Source of the DNA: Akkermansiaceae bacterium UBA2381
GTDB taxonomy: Bacteria; Verrucomicrobiota; Verrucomicrobiia; Verrucomicrobiales; DEV007
Reading direction: 5' to 3'
DNA: 64,000 nt
Assembly (NCBI GenBank): GCA_002344215.1
Contig: DDSV01000052.1
Coordinates: forward strand, 62,001 to 126,000
Shown piece after piece: positions 1-8,262 of this stretch; position 1 is the first letter of the stretch; the number at the start of each line of letters is the position of its first letter. The notes beneath the pieces were generated by a model. The model did not search any database, had not been told where the DNA came from, and was given only the letters and a program-made list of their open reading frames with translations. The translations under genes and the position numbers were made by a program.

Positions 1-179
1 AGGGAGACATGGCGCCGCGACCGCTCGAAGAGCTGCACCTCGAGCTTTTCCTCAAGCGACTTGATATGCCGCGAAAGCGGAGGCTGCGCCAACCTGAGTC
101 GCTCCGCCGCTCTGGTAAAGGACAACTCCTCCGCCACCGAGAGGAAACACTCCACTTCCCGGAGAGAATATTCCGTCAT
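1..179 (-). CDS. LysR-family transcriptional regulator, N-terminal part (cut by window edge)
   Basis: Reading the minus strand from an ATG at 179 gives 59 codons open to the window edge. The translation is a classic LysR winged helix-turn-helix: an opening REVECFLSVAEELSFTRAAE stretch, then LAQPPLSRHIKSLEEKL and the wing residues LFERSRR. The effector-binding domain lies outside the window. The gene is divergent from ilvD with a 106-nt gap holding a dyad, the usual layout for a LysR activator and its target, so control of branched-chain amino acid synthesis is a fair inference. The family call is firm; the target is not proven. Confidence 0.9.
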   Translation of the reverse strand, partial: MTEYSLREVECFLSVAEELSFTRAAERLRLAQPPLSRHIKSLEEKLEVQLFERSRRHVS

Positions 180-204
180 ACTGAAAAGGTATCACAGAAT
201 GGGT

Positions 205-217
205 GAAATAGTATTTC
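205..217. promoter_or_regulatory. Dyad GAAATA-G-TATTTC between lysR-like gene and ilvD, possible regulator box
   Basis: A perfect 6+6 palindrome around one base lies 26 nt from the regulator's start and 69 nt from the ilvD start. LysR proteins bind AT-rich dyads of the T-N11-A type in such divergent gaps. The sequence shows only the dyad and its placement; binding is inferred. I see no convincing -35/-10 pair for either gene. Confidence 0.35.
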
Positions 218-285
218 CATCATCTTTGTTTTTCCGTCATCTTGTTGCTCCGTAACCGCTGGACTTCAACCGAACCAATCAAGCC

Positions 286-2010
286 ATGCCTGCTCCAAAA
301 TCCTCCCCGAAGAAGAAAGCCACTCCCGCCCATCGTCAGTTTTCCTCTCCGATGCTGGACGGACCCGATCGCGCTCCGAGCCGGGCGATGCTGCATCCGG
401 TCGGATTTTCGAACGATGATTTCAAAAAATCTATTGTCGGGATCGCTTCGACCTGGAGCATGGTGACCCCGTGCAACATGCACATCGACAAACTCGCCAA
501 AGAGTCGGTCAAGGGAGTCAACGCCGCCGGGGGAAAAGGCGTGGAGTTCAACACCATCACCATCTCGGACGGCATTTCCATGGGAACCGAAGGGATGAAG
601 TACTCCCTTGTGAGTCGTGAGGTCATCGCCGACTCCATCGAGACCGTGGTCGGTTGCGAAGGCATGGACGGCGTTGTCGCCATTGGCGGCTGCGACAAGA
701 ATATGCCCGGGTGTATCATGGCGATCGCGCGCATGAACCGCCCCGGCGTCTTTGTTTACGGCGGCACGATCAAGCCTGGCTGCCACAAGGGTGAGGACGT
801 CGACATCGTCTCTGTCTTCGAGGCCGTCGGCAAACACAGTGCCGGAAAGATCGACGATGCCGAGCTCGAGGGCGTCACCGAAACCGCGATTCCCGGACCG
901 GGCTCCTGCGGTGGCATGTACACGGCCAATACCATGGCCAGCGCGATCGAAGCGCTCGGCATGAGCCTGCCGAACAGTTCGGCCCAGGCGGCCGTGAGCG
1001 ATGAAAAAATGATGGACTGCTTCGACGCCGGGGCTGCCGTGGTGAACCTCATCAACAAAAACATCCGCCCGCGCGACATCATGACGAAGAAGGCCTTCGA
1101 GAACGCCATCACCGTCGTGATCGCTCTCGGCGGCTCGACCAATGCGGTTCTTCACCTCATCGCCATGGCCAGTGCCGCCGATGTGAAAATCACCATCGAC
1201 GACTTTACCCGCATCGGAAAGCGTGTCCCGGTTCTCGCCGATCTCAAGCCGAGCGGTGCGAACGTCATGATGAAACTCGTCGAGATAGGCGGGACCCTGC
1301 CGCTCATGAAAATGCTTCTAAAGGCCGGCCTCCTTCACGGTGACTGCCTCACCGTAACCGGGAAGACGATGGCGCAGAATCTCGCCAAAGTGCAGCCTTA
1401 TCCCAAGGGGCAGACCGTGATCCGTCCCATCAGCAAGCCGATCAAGAAGGATAGCCATCTCGTCATCCTCTATGGCAACCTCGCCCCGAAAGGAGCGGTC
1501 GCCAAAATCTCCGGGAAAGAGGGCCTCACCTTCGAAGGCACGGCAAAAGTCTATGACTCGGAGGAGAAGGCGATGCGCGCCATTCTCGCCCGGAAAATCA
1601 AGAAGGGTGACGTGGTCGTAATCCGAATGGAAGGACCCAAAGGCGGACCCGGGATGCGCGAAATGCTCGGCCCAACCGGCGCGATCATGGGAGCCGGCCT
1701 TGGAAAAGAGGTCGCCCTCATCACCGATGGTCGCTTCTCCGGAGGCAGCCACGGCTTTGTCATCGGACACGTTACTCCCGAGGCCTATGTGGGTGGTCCG
1801 CTCGCCCTGGTTGAGAACGGCGATAAGATTTCCATCGATGCCGAGAAACGTGAGATGACCCTCCACGTTTCAGACAAGGATCTGGCAAAACGAAGGAAGG
1901 CCTGGAAACAACCGAAGCCTCGCTACACCCACGGCGTTCTCGCGAAATACGCCAAGCTGGTGAACTCGGCCTCGGAAGGTGCCGTCACCGACAGCGACTT
2001 GCACCTGTAA
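286..2010 (+). CDS. ilvD: Dihydroxy-acid dehydratase
   Basis: 574 aa, full length for IlvD/Edd. It dehydrates 2,3-dihydroxy-isovalerate and 2,3-dihydroxy-3-methylvalerate, the penultimate step of valine and isoleucine synthesis. Three cysteines fit a [2Fe-2S] ligand set: C63 (TPCN), C136 (GGCDKNMPG) and C208 (PGSCGGMYTANTM). The sequence resembles the short plant/fungal/cyanobacterial-like class (about 560-575 aa) more than the roughly 615-aa E. coli enzyme. The first 25 residues are Lys/Pro-rich and look like a disordered lead-in. There is no strong Shine-Dalgarno site before the ATG. It is divergent from the LysR gene and converges with the DUF2141 gene. Confidence 0.96.
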   Translation: MPAPKSSPKKKATPAHRQFSSPMLDGPDRAPSRAMLHPVGFSNDDFKKSIVGIASTWSMVTPCNMHIDKLAKESVKGVNAAGGKGVEFNTITISDGISMGTEGMKYSLVSREVIADSIETVVGCEGMDGVVAIGGCDKNMPGCIMAIARMNRPGVFVYGGTIKPGCHKGEDVDIVSVFEAVGKHSAGKIDDAELEGVTETAIPGPGSCGGMYTANTMASAIEALGMSLPNSSAQAAVSDEKMMDCFDAGAAVVNLINKNIRPRDIMTKKAFENAITVVIALGGSTNAVLHLIAMASAADVKITIDDFTRIGKRVPVLADLKPSGANVMMKLVEIGGTLPLMKMLLKAGLLHGDCLTVTGKTMAQNLAKVQPYPKGQTVIRPISKPIKKDSHLVILYGNLAPKGAVAKISGKEGLTFEGTAKVYDSEEKAMRAILARKIKKGDVVVIRMEGPKGGPGMREMLGPTGAIMGAGLGKEVALITDGRFSGGSHGFVIGHVTPEAYVGGPLALVENGDKISIDAEKREMTLHVSDKDLAKRRKAWKQPKPRYTHGVLAKYAKLVNSASEGAVTDSDLHL

Positions 2011-2033
2011 TACCCGGACAGCTCAGCTGCCGA

Positions 2034-2462
2034 TCAGTTCACGACGAGCTTGATCGTCATGGCGATATCGGCCTGAAGAACTTCGAACGAGCATGCCTCG
2101 AACTTCGGCTTTCCCTTCGGGATCTTATCGATCACGGAAAAGGCGAGGGGCTCTTTTGGCATGCCCACGAAGTTCTTGTCGAGAACACCGTTCTGATTCA
2201 GATCCTGAATCACCGCAATGGCGTAGCGCCCGGGCTTCACGTTTTCAATCGTTGCCGTGACCGGTTCCTGGGATGTAACGGTGATCTTGGGAGACTGAGG
2301 AAGCGGAGCCTCCGTAAACGATTCCGCCGAGTCATACAACCCGATGAGAAGGTCTCCCTGAACTCCGGGGATATTGGTGACGGTCACCGTGAGCGTCACT
2401 CCCTCTTCCGCCATTAAGGGAAAGGCGAGTGCTAGAATGAAAGCGATCAAAGAAGACTTCAT
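2034..2462 (-). CDS. Secreted DUF2141 protein
   Basis: 142 aa with an N-terminal signal peptide (hydrophobic core then LMAEEG). The body matches DUF2141: GDLLIGLYDS near residue 36, the PGRYAIAVIQDLNQNG block near 77-92, LDKNFVGMPKEP, and a KFEACSF stretch near the C-terminus. The family is a small exported beta-sandwich of unknown function, so a specific role cannot be given. It converges with ilvD across a 23-nt gap. Confidence 0.85.
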   Translation of the reverse strand: MKSSLIAFILALAFPLMAEEGVTLTVTVTNIPGVQGDLLIGLYDSAESFTEAPLPQSPKITVTSQEPVTATIENVKPGRYAIAVIQDLNQNGVLDKNFVGMPKEPLAFSVIDKIPKGKPKFEACSFEVLQADIAMTIKLVVN

Positions 2463-2547
2463 GGCTTGGAATAGATGGTGATGACTTGGGCGCGGGAGAT
2501 TGCCGATGGCGGCCCACCCCGGCTTCAGAAGAAACTGATCGAACGAT

Positions 2548-2571
2548 ACGCCTGAACTCGCCCTCAGGCGT
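2548..2571 (-). terminator. Strong hairpin after the 2595-4196 sulfatase gene
   Basis: ACGCCTGA and TCAGGCGT form a perfect 8-bp stem with an 8-nt loop, 23 nt past the sulfatase stop. No T-run follows directly on the minus strand, so this may be a transcript-end stabiliser or a weak terminator. The rest of the 2463-2594 gap holds nothing else I recognise. Confidence 0.4.
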
Positions 2572-2594
2572 GAAAAATTATCTTCTCAAAATCG

Positions 2595-4196
2595 TCACTC
2601 GGTCACTTCGCCTTTTCGCACTTTGACCCGCCAGTCCTCCGGCTTCGCGGAAATGTCACTGTCATCACCATACTCTACGCGGAGGGTCTCCAGCTGTTCC
2701 TTGAGTTTCGCGACCTCCGCCGCGTAGACCGGATTGTCATACTGACTCCGCTGCTCCTGAGGATCGGCGTCCAAATCGTAAAATTCCCATTCATCGAACT
2801 GGTAGAAATGAATGAGTTTGAAGCGGTCCGTCCTCACTCCGCGCTGACGCGCAACCATGTGGACACTGGGGTATTCGAAATAGTGGTAATAGATCGCATC
2901 ACGCCATTCTGCCGGCTTTTCGCCTTTCAGGAGCGGGACGAGGGACTTGCCCTGCAGATCCTGAGGGATCTCCGCTCCGGCCATTTCAAGAAAAGTTGAG
3001 GCGTAGTCGAGGTTCTGAACCAGATCATGGTTGCGCGAACCCGGGGCCGTCACCCCGGGCCATTTGACGATAAGCGGCATTTCCAGGGACGGCTCGTACA
3101 TCCAGCGCTTGTCGTACCAGCCCCGATCCCCCAGGTAGAATCCCTGGTCGGCCGAGTAGATCACGATGGTGTTCTCCGAAAGACCGAGTTCCTCGAGCGT
3201 CTTCATCATCGTCGCAACACTCTCATCGACCCCTTTGACGCAGGCGAGGTAGTTGCGCATGTAGCGCTGGTGCTTCCATCGCACGAGCGCTTCTCCATAG
3301 AGATTGGCCTCGTGGAATTCCTTGTCTTTCGGATCAAAGTAGGCGTGCCATGCCTCAAGCTGGGCCGGAGTCATCCGCTTCATATTCATCCAGGCGGAGC
3401 GATCCTGGGTTTTCTGGGAAGCCGGTTGATCAAACTCCGCCGTGAGATCGACGAAAAGATCGTAGTTGAGATCCATGTGCCGGTCGATTTCGAGTTCCTG
3501 ATTCCGCGAGGGCGAGGCCTGGAAGCGATGGTCTGCAAACAAAGTCGGAGGTTCGGGGATTAGGACGTCGTCGAACGCTCCGAGATGACGTAACGCGGGC
3601 ATCCAGTTGCGGTGAGGCGCCTTGTGCTGGACCCGGAGCATAAAAGGCTTCGTCGGGTCCCGTTTTTCCTTGAGCCACTCCACCGCCATGTCAGTGACCA
3701 GGTCGGTGCAATAACCCTCTTTTGTGATTTTGCCTTCGGCCGTCAGAAAGTCGGGGTTGTAATAGAGTCCCTGCCCCGGCAGCACCGCCCATTCGTCATA
3801 GCCCTTCGGCTTTCCCTCCATGTGATACTTCCCGTAGAGCACCGTCTGATAGCCGGATGCCTGGAGCAGCTTCGGAAAGGTCTGCTGGTCCCAGTTGAAT
3901 TTGTCTCCATTCTGACGGAAGCCGTTGAGGTGACTGTGTTTACCCGTCTCGATCACCGCACGGACCGGTCCACAGATCGAATTCGTGCAAAAGCTGCGCT
4001 CGAAGACCATGCCCTCGGCCGCAAGCTTGTCGATATTCGGCGTAGGATTGACCGACTTCAGCCAGCGGTTGTAGGCCCCGATCGCATTGGGAGAGTGGTC
4101 GTCCGAAAAGATGAAGACGATGTTGGGTCGGTCGGCGGCGGCCGATCCGATTGCAAAAAGCATCAACGCCATCACCGGAAAAAATGATCTCCTCAT
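2595..4196 (-). CDS. Secreted sulfatase (family S1, Cys type)
   Basis: 533 aa from ATG 4196, which follows an AAGAGAG ribosome site; an in-frame ATG at 4232 is less likely because the signal peptide (MRRSFFPVMALMLFAIGSAA) starts at the inner one. Alkaline-phosphatase-fold features are metal-binding DRPNIVFIFSDDH near residue 22, formylglycine motif C75-G-P-V-R, GKYHMEGKP, and a second metal site YSADQGFYLGDRG. The enzyme would hydrolyse sulfate esters of a glycan outside the cytoplasm. Position +3 of the motif is Val rather than Ser/Thr, as in some iduronate- or heparan-type relatives. It is separate from the big sulfatase run at 28-37 kb. Substrate unknown. Confidence 0.92.
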   Translation of the reverse strand: MRRSFFPVMALMLFAIGSAAADRPNIVFIFSDDHSPNAIGAYNRWLKSVNPTPNIDKLAAEGMVFERSFCTNSICGPVRAVIETGKHSHLNGFRQNGDKFNWDQQTFPKLLQASGYQTVLYGKYHMEGKPKGYDEWAVLPGQGLYYNPDFLTAEGKITKEGYCTDLVTDMAVEWLKEKRDPTKPFMLRVQHKAPHRNWMPALRHLGAFDDVLIPEPPTLFADHRFQASPSRNQELEIDRHMDLNYDLFVDLTAEFDQPASQKTQDRSAWMNMKRMTPAQLEAWHAYFDPKDKEFHEANLYGEALVRWKHQRYMRNYLACVKGVDESVATMMKTLEELGLSENTIVIYSADQGFYLGDRGWYDKRWMYEPSLEMPLIVKWPGVTAPGSRNHDLVQNLDYASTFLEMAGAEIPQDLQGKSLVPLLKGEKPAEWRDAIYYHYFEYPSVHMVARQRGVRTDRFKLIHFYQFDEWEFYDLDADPQEQRSQYDNPVYAAEVAKLKEQLETLRVEYGDDSDISAKPEDWRVKVRKGEVTE

Positions 4197-4265
4197 AGCT
4201 CTCTTTATGAAGCAGAATAAACTGGCAGACAAGGAGTTTTGTCCGGCAATCCGGATCTGTACGTC

Positions 4266-4943
4266 ATGATGCCCCCCGCCTCACCAAACGATTTTCCGTC
4301 TCCCCGCGAAGCGGAGCGAAATGCCCTCGTCGATTCCTTCCTGAGCGAACCGGGGTCCCGGATCTCCGATCCGCGCATAATCGCCGCGATGCGGGCAACC
4401 CCGCGGCATTTGTTCATTCCCCTGGACCAGCGATCAGAAGCGTATGGTGATTATCCTCTCCCTATCGGCTTCGGTCAGACGATCTCGCAACCCTCTCTGG
4501 TGGCTTTCATGACCGAACAACTCCGCCCTGGTCCAGGCGATCGCATTCTCGAAATCGGAACCGGCTCGGGGTATCAGGCGGCCGTTCTCTCCCCGCTCGT
4601 TGCCGAAGTCTACAGTATCGAGATTTTGGAGCCACTTGCCACCAGGGCCAAAGTGACTCTTGCCTCGCTCGGATATGACAACGTGCACACCCGCTTCGGA
4701 AACGGATACCTCGGATGGCCCGAAGAATCCCCCTTCGATGCCATCATGGTGACCTGCGCGCCGGAAGATATCCCTCACGCTCTCATCGAGCAACTTCGTG
4801 AAGGAGGTCGCATTATTATCCCGGTAGGTCCGCCAACAGAACCCCAGGAACTTTACCTTCTTGAAAAACGTGAGGGAAAAATGGAAAAGAAGGCCATCCT
4901 CCCGGTTCGATTTGTGCCCATGACCGGCAGCAACGAACGCTGA
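4266..4943 (+). CDS. pcm: Protein-L-isoaspartate O-methyltransferase
   Basis: 225 aa from ATG 4266. PCMT repairs isoaspartyl residues in aged proteins using SAM. Visible motifs are the PRHLFIP block, GFGQTISQPSLVAFMTE (substrate region), SAM-binding motif I ILEIGTGSGYQAAVLS, and IMVTCAPEDIP followed by GGRIIIPVG. The start is uncertain: a TTG at 4239 has AAGGAG upstream but with only 2 nt spacing, while ATG 4266/4269 lack a good ribosome site. The extra N-terminal residues are not conserved in the family. It is divergent from the sulfatase with a short gap. Confidence 0.94.
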   Translation: MMPPASPNDFPSPREAERNALVDSFLSEPGSRISDPRIIAAMRATPRHLFIPLDQRSEAYGDYPLPIGFGQTISQPSLVAFMTEQLRPGPGDRILEIGTGSGYQAAVLSPLVAEVYSIEILEPLATRAKVTLASLGYDNVHTRFGNGYLGWPEESPFDAIMVTCAPEDIPHALIEQLREGGRIIIPVGPPTEPQELYLLEKREGKMEKKAILPVRFVPMTGSNER

Positions 4944-5027
4944 GGACACATCAGTCCGCAATCCGGACATCGCCCCTGTGAGCCTGTCCGGACGGGCTAC
5001 CTCCCGAAGCAACGTGCTTGCCCCTGA

Positions 5028-6347
5028 TCAGCGTGATCCGCTGCGGGAACGGCTGAAGGTGCGGTTTCCGCCGGAGTTGCTCCGGGGCGGACGATTTCCA
5101 CCATTGCCACCTCCGCCTTCCGGTCTGCGGCCTCCGCCGTTTCCTCCGCCTCCACCGGAACGCCCGCGTCCCTGGTTTCCGCGCGAGGTGTTCCGGGCAT
5201 CTTCACGTCCGTCGATCTCACACATGGCAAAGCCCGGGATATTCTCCACCGGGATGGGACGCTTCAACACTTTCTCGATATCCTTCAAGAGACCTCGCTC
5301 GTCCGCACTCACGAGTGAGCAGGCACAACCCTCCTCCCCGGCGCGACCGGTCCGTCCGATCCGGTGGACGTAATCCTCCGGCACGTTGGGCAGTTCAAAG
5401 TTCACAACATGAGGCAGAAGCCGGATGTCAATGCCGCGCGAAGCCACGTCCGTGGCGACGAGGACACGGATACGGTTGGACTTAAAGTCATCGAGAGCCT
5501 TGGTGCGGGCCGTCTGGCTCTTGTTGCCGTGGATCGCTGCGGCAGGAATCCCGTCGGTCCCCAGTTGCTCCGCGAGTCGGTTGGCACCGTGTTTGGTGCG
5601 GGTGAAAACGAGAACCTGGCTCCAGTCACCCTCCTTGATCAGCTTGGAGAGCAGGGTTCGCTTCTCCGATTTGGCAACGGGATGGATGACCTGAGTCACC
5701 AACTCGGCCGCCGTGTTGCGGCGAGCCACTTCGACGAGCACCGGGTTGTGGAGAATGCCGTCGGCGAGTTCCTTGATCTCGGAGGAGTAGGTCGCGGAGA
5801 AGAGAAGGTTCTGGCGGCGGGCCGGAAGCAATTTCAAGACCTTGCGGATGTCATGGATAAATCCCATGTCGAGCATGCGGTCGGCCTCATCGAGGACAAA
5901 AATCTCAACGCGGGACAGATCGAGTGTTCCCTGACCCACGTGGTCGAGGAGCCGGCCCGGAGTGGCCACAAGAATGTCGACTCCGCGGCGGAGCCGGTCG
6001 ACCTGGGGATTCATGCCGACGCCTCCGAAAATCACGGCGGAGGTAAGTTTGAGTTCCTTGCCATAAGTGGCAACACTTTCACCCACCTGGGCGGCAAGTT
6101 CGCGAGTCGGGGTGAGCACGAGGCCGCGCGGACTTTTCGGACGGGACTGACCCGAGGAAAGTCGCTGCAGCATGGGAAGGGTAAACGCTGCGGTTTTTCC
6201 CGTCCCTGTCTGGGAACCGCCCATGAGGTCGCGTCCTTCGAGGATTGTAGGAATGGCCTGCGCCTGGATCGGGGTCGGCGTCTGATAGCCTTTGGCGGCA
6301 ACGGCGCTGGAGAGTTCGGCAACGAGGCCGAGATCGGAGAATGGCAT
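5028..6347 (-). CDS. rhlE: DEAD-box RNA helicase, RhlE type
   Basis: 439 aa. An ATP-dependent RNA helicase of ribosome assembly, RNA decay or cold adaptation. Motifs in order: Q motif (GYQTPTPIQAQAIP), Walker A SQTGTGKTAA, PTRELAAQ, TPGRLLDH, LDEADRMLDMGF, SAT, and motif VI HRIGRTGRAG. From about residue 380 the protein turns into a Gly/Arg/Ser/Asn-rich tail (GRSGGGGGNGGG repeats), typical of RhlE-group RNA-binding tails. The tail is encoded by low-complexity GC-rich DNA. A 312-nt gap upstream could hold a long, cold-responsive 5' leader. Confidence 0.93.
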   Translation of the reverse strand: MPFSDLGLVAELSSAVAAKGYQTPTPIQAQAIPTILEGRDLMGGSQTGTGKTAAFTLPMLQRLSSGQSRPKSPRGLVLTPTRELAAQVGESVATYGKELKLTSAVIFGGVGMNPQVDRLRRGVDILVATPGRLLDHVGQGTLDLSRVEIFVLDEADRMLDMGFIHDIRKVLKLLPARRQNLLFSATYSSEIKELADGILHNPVLVEVARRNTAAELVTQVIHPVAKSEKRTLLSKLIKEGDWSQVLVFTRTKHGANRLAEQLGTDGIPAAAIHGNKSQTARTKALDDFKSNRIRVLVATDVASRGIDIRLLPHVVNFELPNVPEDYVHRIGRTGRAGEEGCACSLVSADERGLLKDIEKVLKRPIPVENIPGFAMCEIDGREDARNTSRGNQGRGRSGGGGGNGGGRRPEGGGGNGGNRPPRSNSGGNRTFSRSRSGSR

Positions 6348-6659
6348 AATCGAATGGTTTGTTTGGGTAATTGGTTAGGACCGGAATGGTCCGAACGGCG
6401 TGACTTGAACAATCCGCAGATTTTCCTTACAGGAAGGAGCCGGGGAAGGAACGGGACATGCCGCGTGCGAAATAGAATCTCGCAACATCACGGGCTGACA
6501 CATTGAAGAGACGTCATTCTCCTCCCCCGATCCATTGAGGTGGGCCGTAAACCGGCTGGCACCCGTGTTCCTGCCTGAGCGGGAACATGACTCGGGACAG
6601 AACACCCGATTAAGGGGAATGTCAAAGTATTCCCCACCCGGATGGGGAGAAGGAACCGG
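6348..6659. other. 312-nt gap between rhlE and the AlgJ-like gene
   Basis: No gene is visible. It probably holds the rhlE promoter and leader plus the end of the upstream transcript. GTTCC...GGAAC near 6560-6585 can form a small hairpin. The 6614-6648 end holds two competing hairpins, listed separately. Confidence 0.4.
6614..6648 (-). terminator. Two mutually exclusive hairpins after the AlgJ-like gene
   Basis: TCCCCA (6631-6636) pairs with TGGGGA (6643-6648) over a 6-nt loop. The same TCCCC also belongs to ATTCCCC (6629-6635), which pairs perfectly with GGGGAAT (6614-6620). Only one can form at a time. The site is 12 nt past the stop of the acetylation operon, so termination is the simple reading, although no T-run follows. 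Confidence 0.35.
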
Positions 6660-8261
6660 TCACCTGGCCTGAATCTCGCTGAAATCCACCGCGAACCACG
6701 GAGTCAACTCGGGTCGGAAAAAATCATCAAGCCGCGTCGCCCGGTTTGCTTCGCCATGATCCGCCAGGGGCACCAGCCGAAGCCGGTAGGTTCTCCCGGG
6801 TTCAAGACGGGCACCCGGTTCAAGTTTCCGTTCGCGAAAGGCCCAGAAGAAAACGTTGAGTTCGGTTCCCTCAGGCTGATCGCCACCCACCCTCTCAACC
6901 ACTTCAAAAAGGGTTGAATACGTGGCGGCGGCGTAGGGAGTCTGCGCCGGGTCCTCAATGGTGGATTTCTCCCGGAGGGTGGCAATCACTTCGACCGCAC
7001 CCCTCACCGATCCGGCACCGTTTGATTGTTCCTGATTGAAGGTGACAGAACGCCATTCAATCCCGGCCCGCCGCGCCGGGATTTCGGCGAGGAGGAGATC
7101 CCTTGAGGAGAGGACCCAGATCACGGTTTTTTTCGCCCGAACCTGATCATCGGGAAGACCGGCAAAGGCCTCACGCACTCCTGTGGCTCCACCTCCATTG
7201 ATCGCGATCGTGTGCACGGTCTGCCCGAGGGCGGTGGCGAGATGAGAACTGAAGCCGGCTCCAATCGAGGCTTCCTTACCCTCACCGAAACCCAGGGCAG
7301 GGTCTTCATAAATGTTCACAAAGCTGTCACCGAGCACGACCACCCCGGATTGAGGATCAGAGGAAAGGGGCTCTCCCGTTTCCTCACGAAGAACCCGTCG
7401 CAGCGAGACACGCTCGGGCGGATAAAGTTGCTGCTTCTCTCCGAGATCGAGCATGCCGACGAGATCACCCCGGCTCTCCCGCTCAACCTTCTCCGCCCGG
7501 GTCAACAACAGGGTTCCGCCACCGCCCGGAGACGCGACCCGCAACGCCACCTCGCGAGCGGCCTCTTCCGCCATCGCGGGAGTCCAATGGGTGTCCTGCT
7601 TCAGGAACCGCTCTTCCTCTTTTGGTCTTGTCGTCAGGAGGGGAAACAAATCGACTACCTCAATCCCGGCTGTGGTCAGGTCTTCGACAACGCGGGAAAA
7701 CTCCGGATGAGTAGAACCGGTCGCAGGAAGTCCGAGTCCCTCACGACAGATCATCGGCTTGGTCGGAACGGGGACGATGACCAGCCTGATCCCCCGGCTC
7801 GTGAGTTCCCCGGCAAATGCTTTGATCACGGGGACCGGTGATTGCCATGACCTGTCGAATCGTTCCCGGGCCACCGAAGCGGGCTCTTCGTAGTAGGGGC
7901 CCTTTCCGGTAATGGCATCAAGGTCGGAGCGGTAGTAGAGCCAGCCCTTCCGCCCGCCAAGAACCCTCTGGTTGCCCGCTCCCAGATAACGACTAAGTCT
8001 GGCCTGATCCACCTGTCGCCAGTGTTCGAGGAGGGGAAGCTTTTTTGCCCCTCCCTCCAGTCGGGTCATCCAGCCACGCAGGGTCGACGGAGAGGGTGAG
8101 CCGCCCGCGTCTTCAACTTCCCCATTACGATATTTAAAATCCAAAAGTGAAGCACCGGGGATAAGGAGAAGGAGAATAAAAATCACGATCCAGACAAGGA
8201 GCCCCCGCCGGCCTATCCGGATCTCGTCCTCCGATACTATGTCCGCATAGGGATTCTTCAT
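6660..8261 (-). CDS. AlgJ/AlgX-like SGNH protein for polysaccharide O-acetylation
   Basis: 533 aa from ATG 8261. There is one N-terminal membrane anchor (LLVWIVIFILLLLIPGASLL) and then a periplasmic SGNH-hydrolase-like domain. The AlgJ/AlgX catalytic set is visible: GWLYYRSD near the start of the domain, DTHW (the Asp-His pair), and GDSF carrying the nucleophilic Ser. The family moves acetyl groups onto exopolysaccharide with the MBOAT partner AlgI. The start codon lies one base after the TAA of the MBOAT gene, so translation is coupled. The final ~100 residues, after the SGNH core, look like a separate beta-rich region. Polymer unknown; no polymerase is nearby. Confidence 0.85.
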   Translation of the reverse strand: MKNPYADIVSEDEIRIGRRGLLVWIVIFILLLLIPGASLLDFKYRNGEVEDAGGSPSPSTLRGWMTRLEGGAKKLPLLEHWRQVDQARLSRYLGAGNQRVLGGRKGWLYYRSDLDAITGKGPYYEEPASVARERFDRSWQSPVPVIKAFAGELTSRGIRLVIVPVPTKPMICREGLGLPATGSTHPEFSRVVEDLTTAGIEVVDLFPLLTTRPKEEERFLKQDTHWTPAMAEEAAREVALRVASPGGGGTLLLTRAEKVERESRGDLVGMLDLGEKQQLYPPERVSLRRVLREETGEPLSSDPQSGVVVLGDSFVNIYEDPALGFGEGKEASIGAGFSSHLATALGQTVHTIAINGGGATGVREAFAGLPDDQVRAKKTVIWVLSSRDLLLAEIPARRAGIEWRSVTFNQEQSNGAGSVRGAVEVIATLREKSTIEDPAQTPYAAATYSTLFEVVERVGGDQPEGTELNVFFWAFRERKLEPGARLEPGRTYRLRLVPLADHGEANRATRLDDFFRPELTPWFAVDFSEIQAR

Positions 8262-8262
8262 C

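Noticed and set aside
2001..2036. CAGCT-C-AGCTG palindrome as terminator of ilvD
   Set aside because: The loop is a single base and no T-run follows; too weak.
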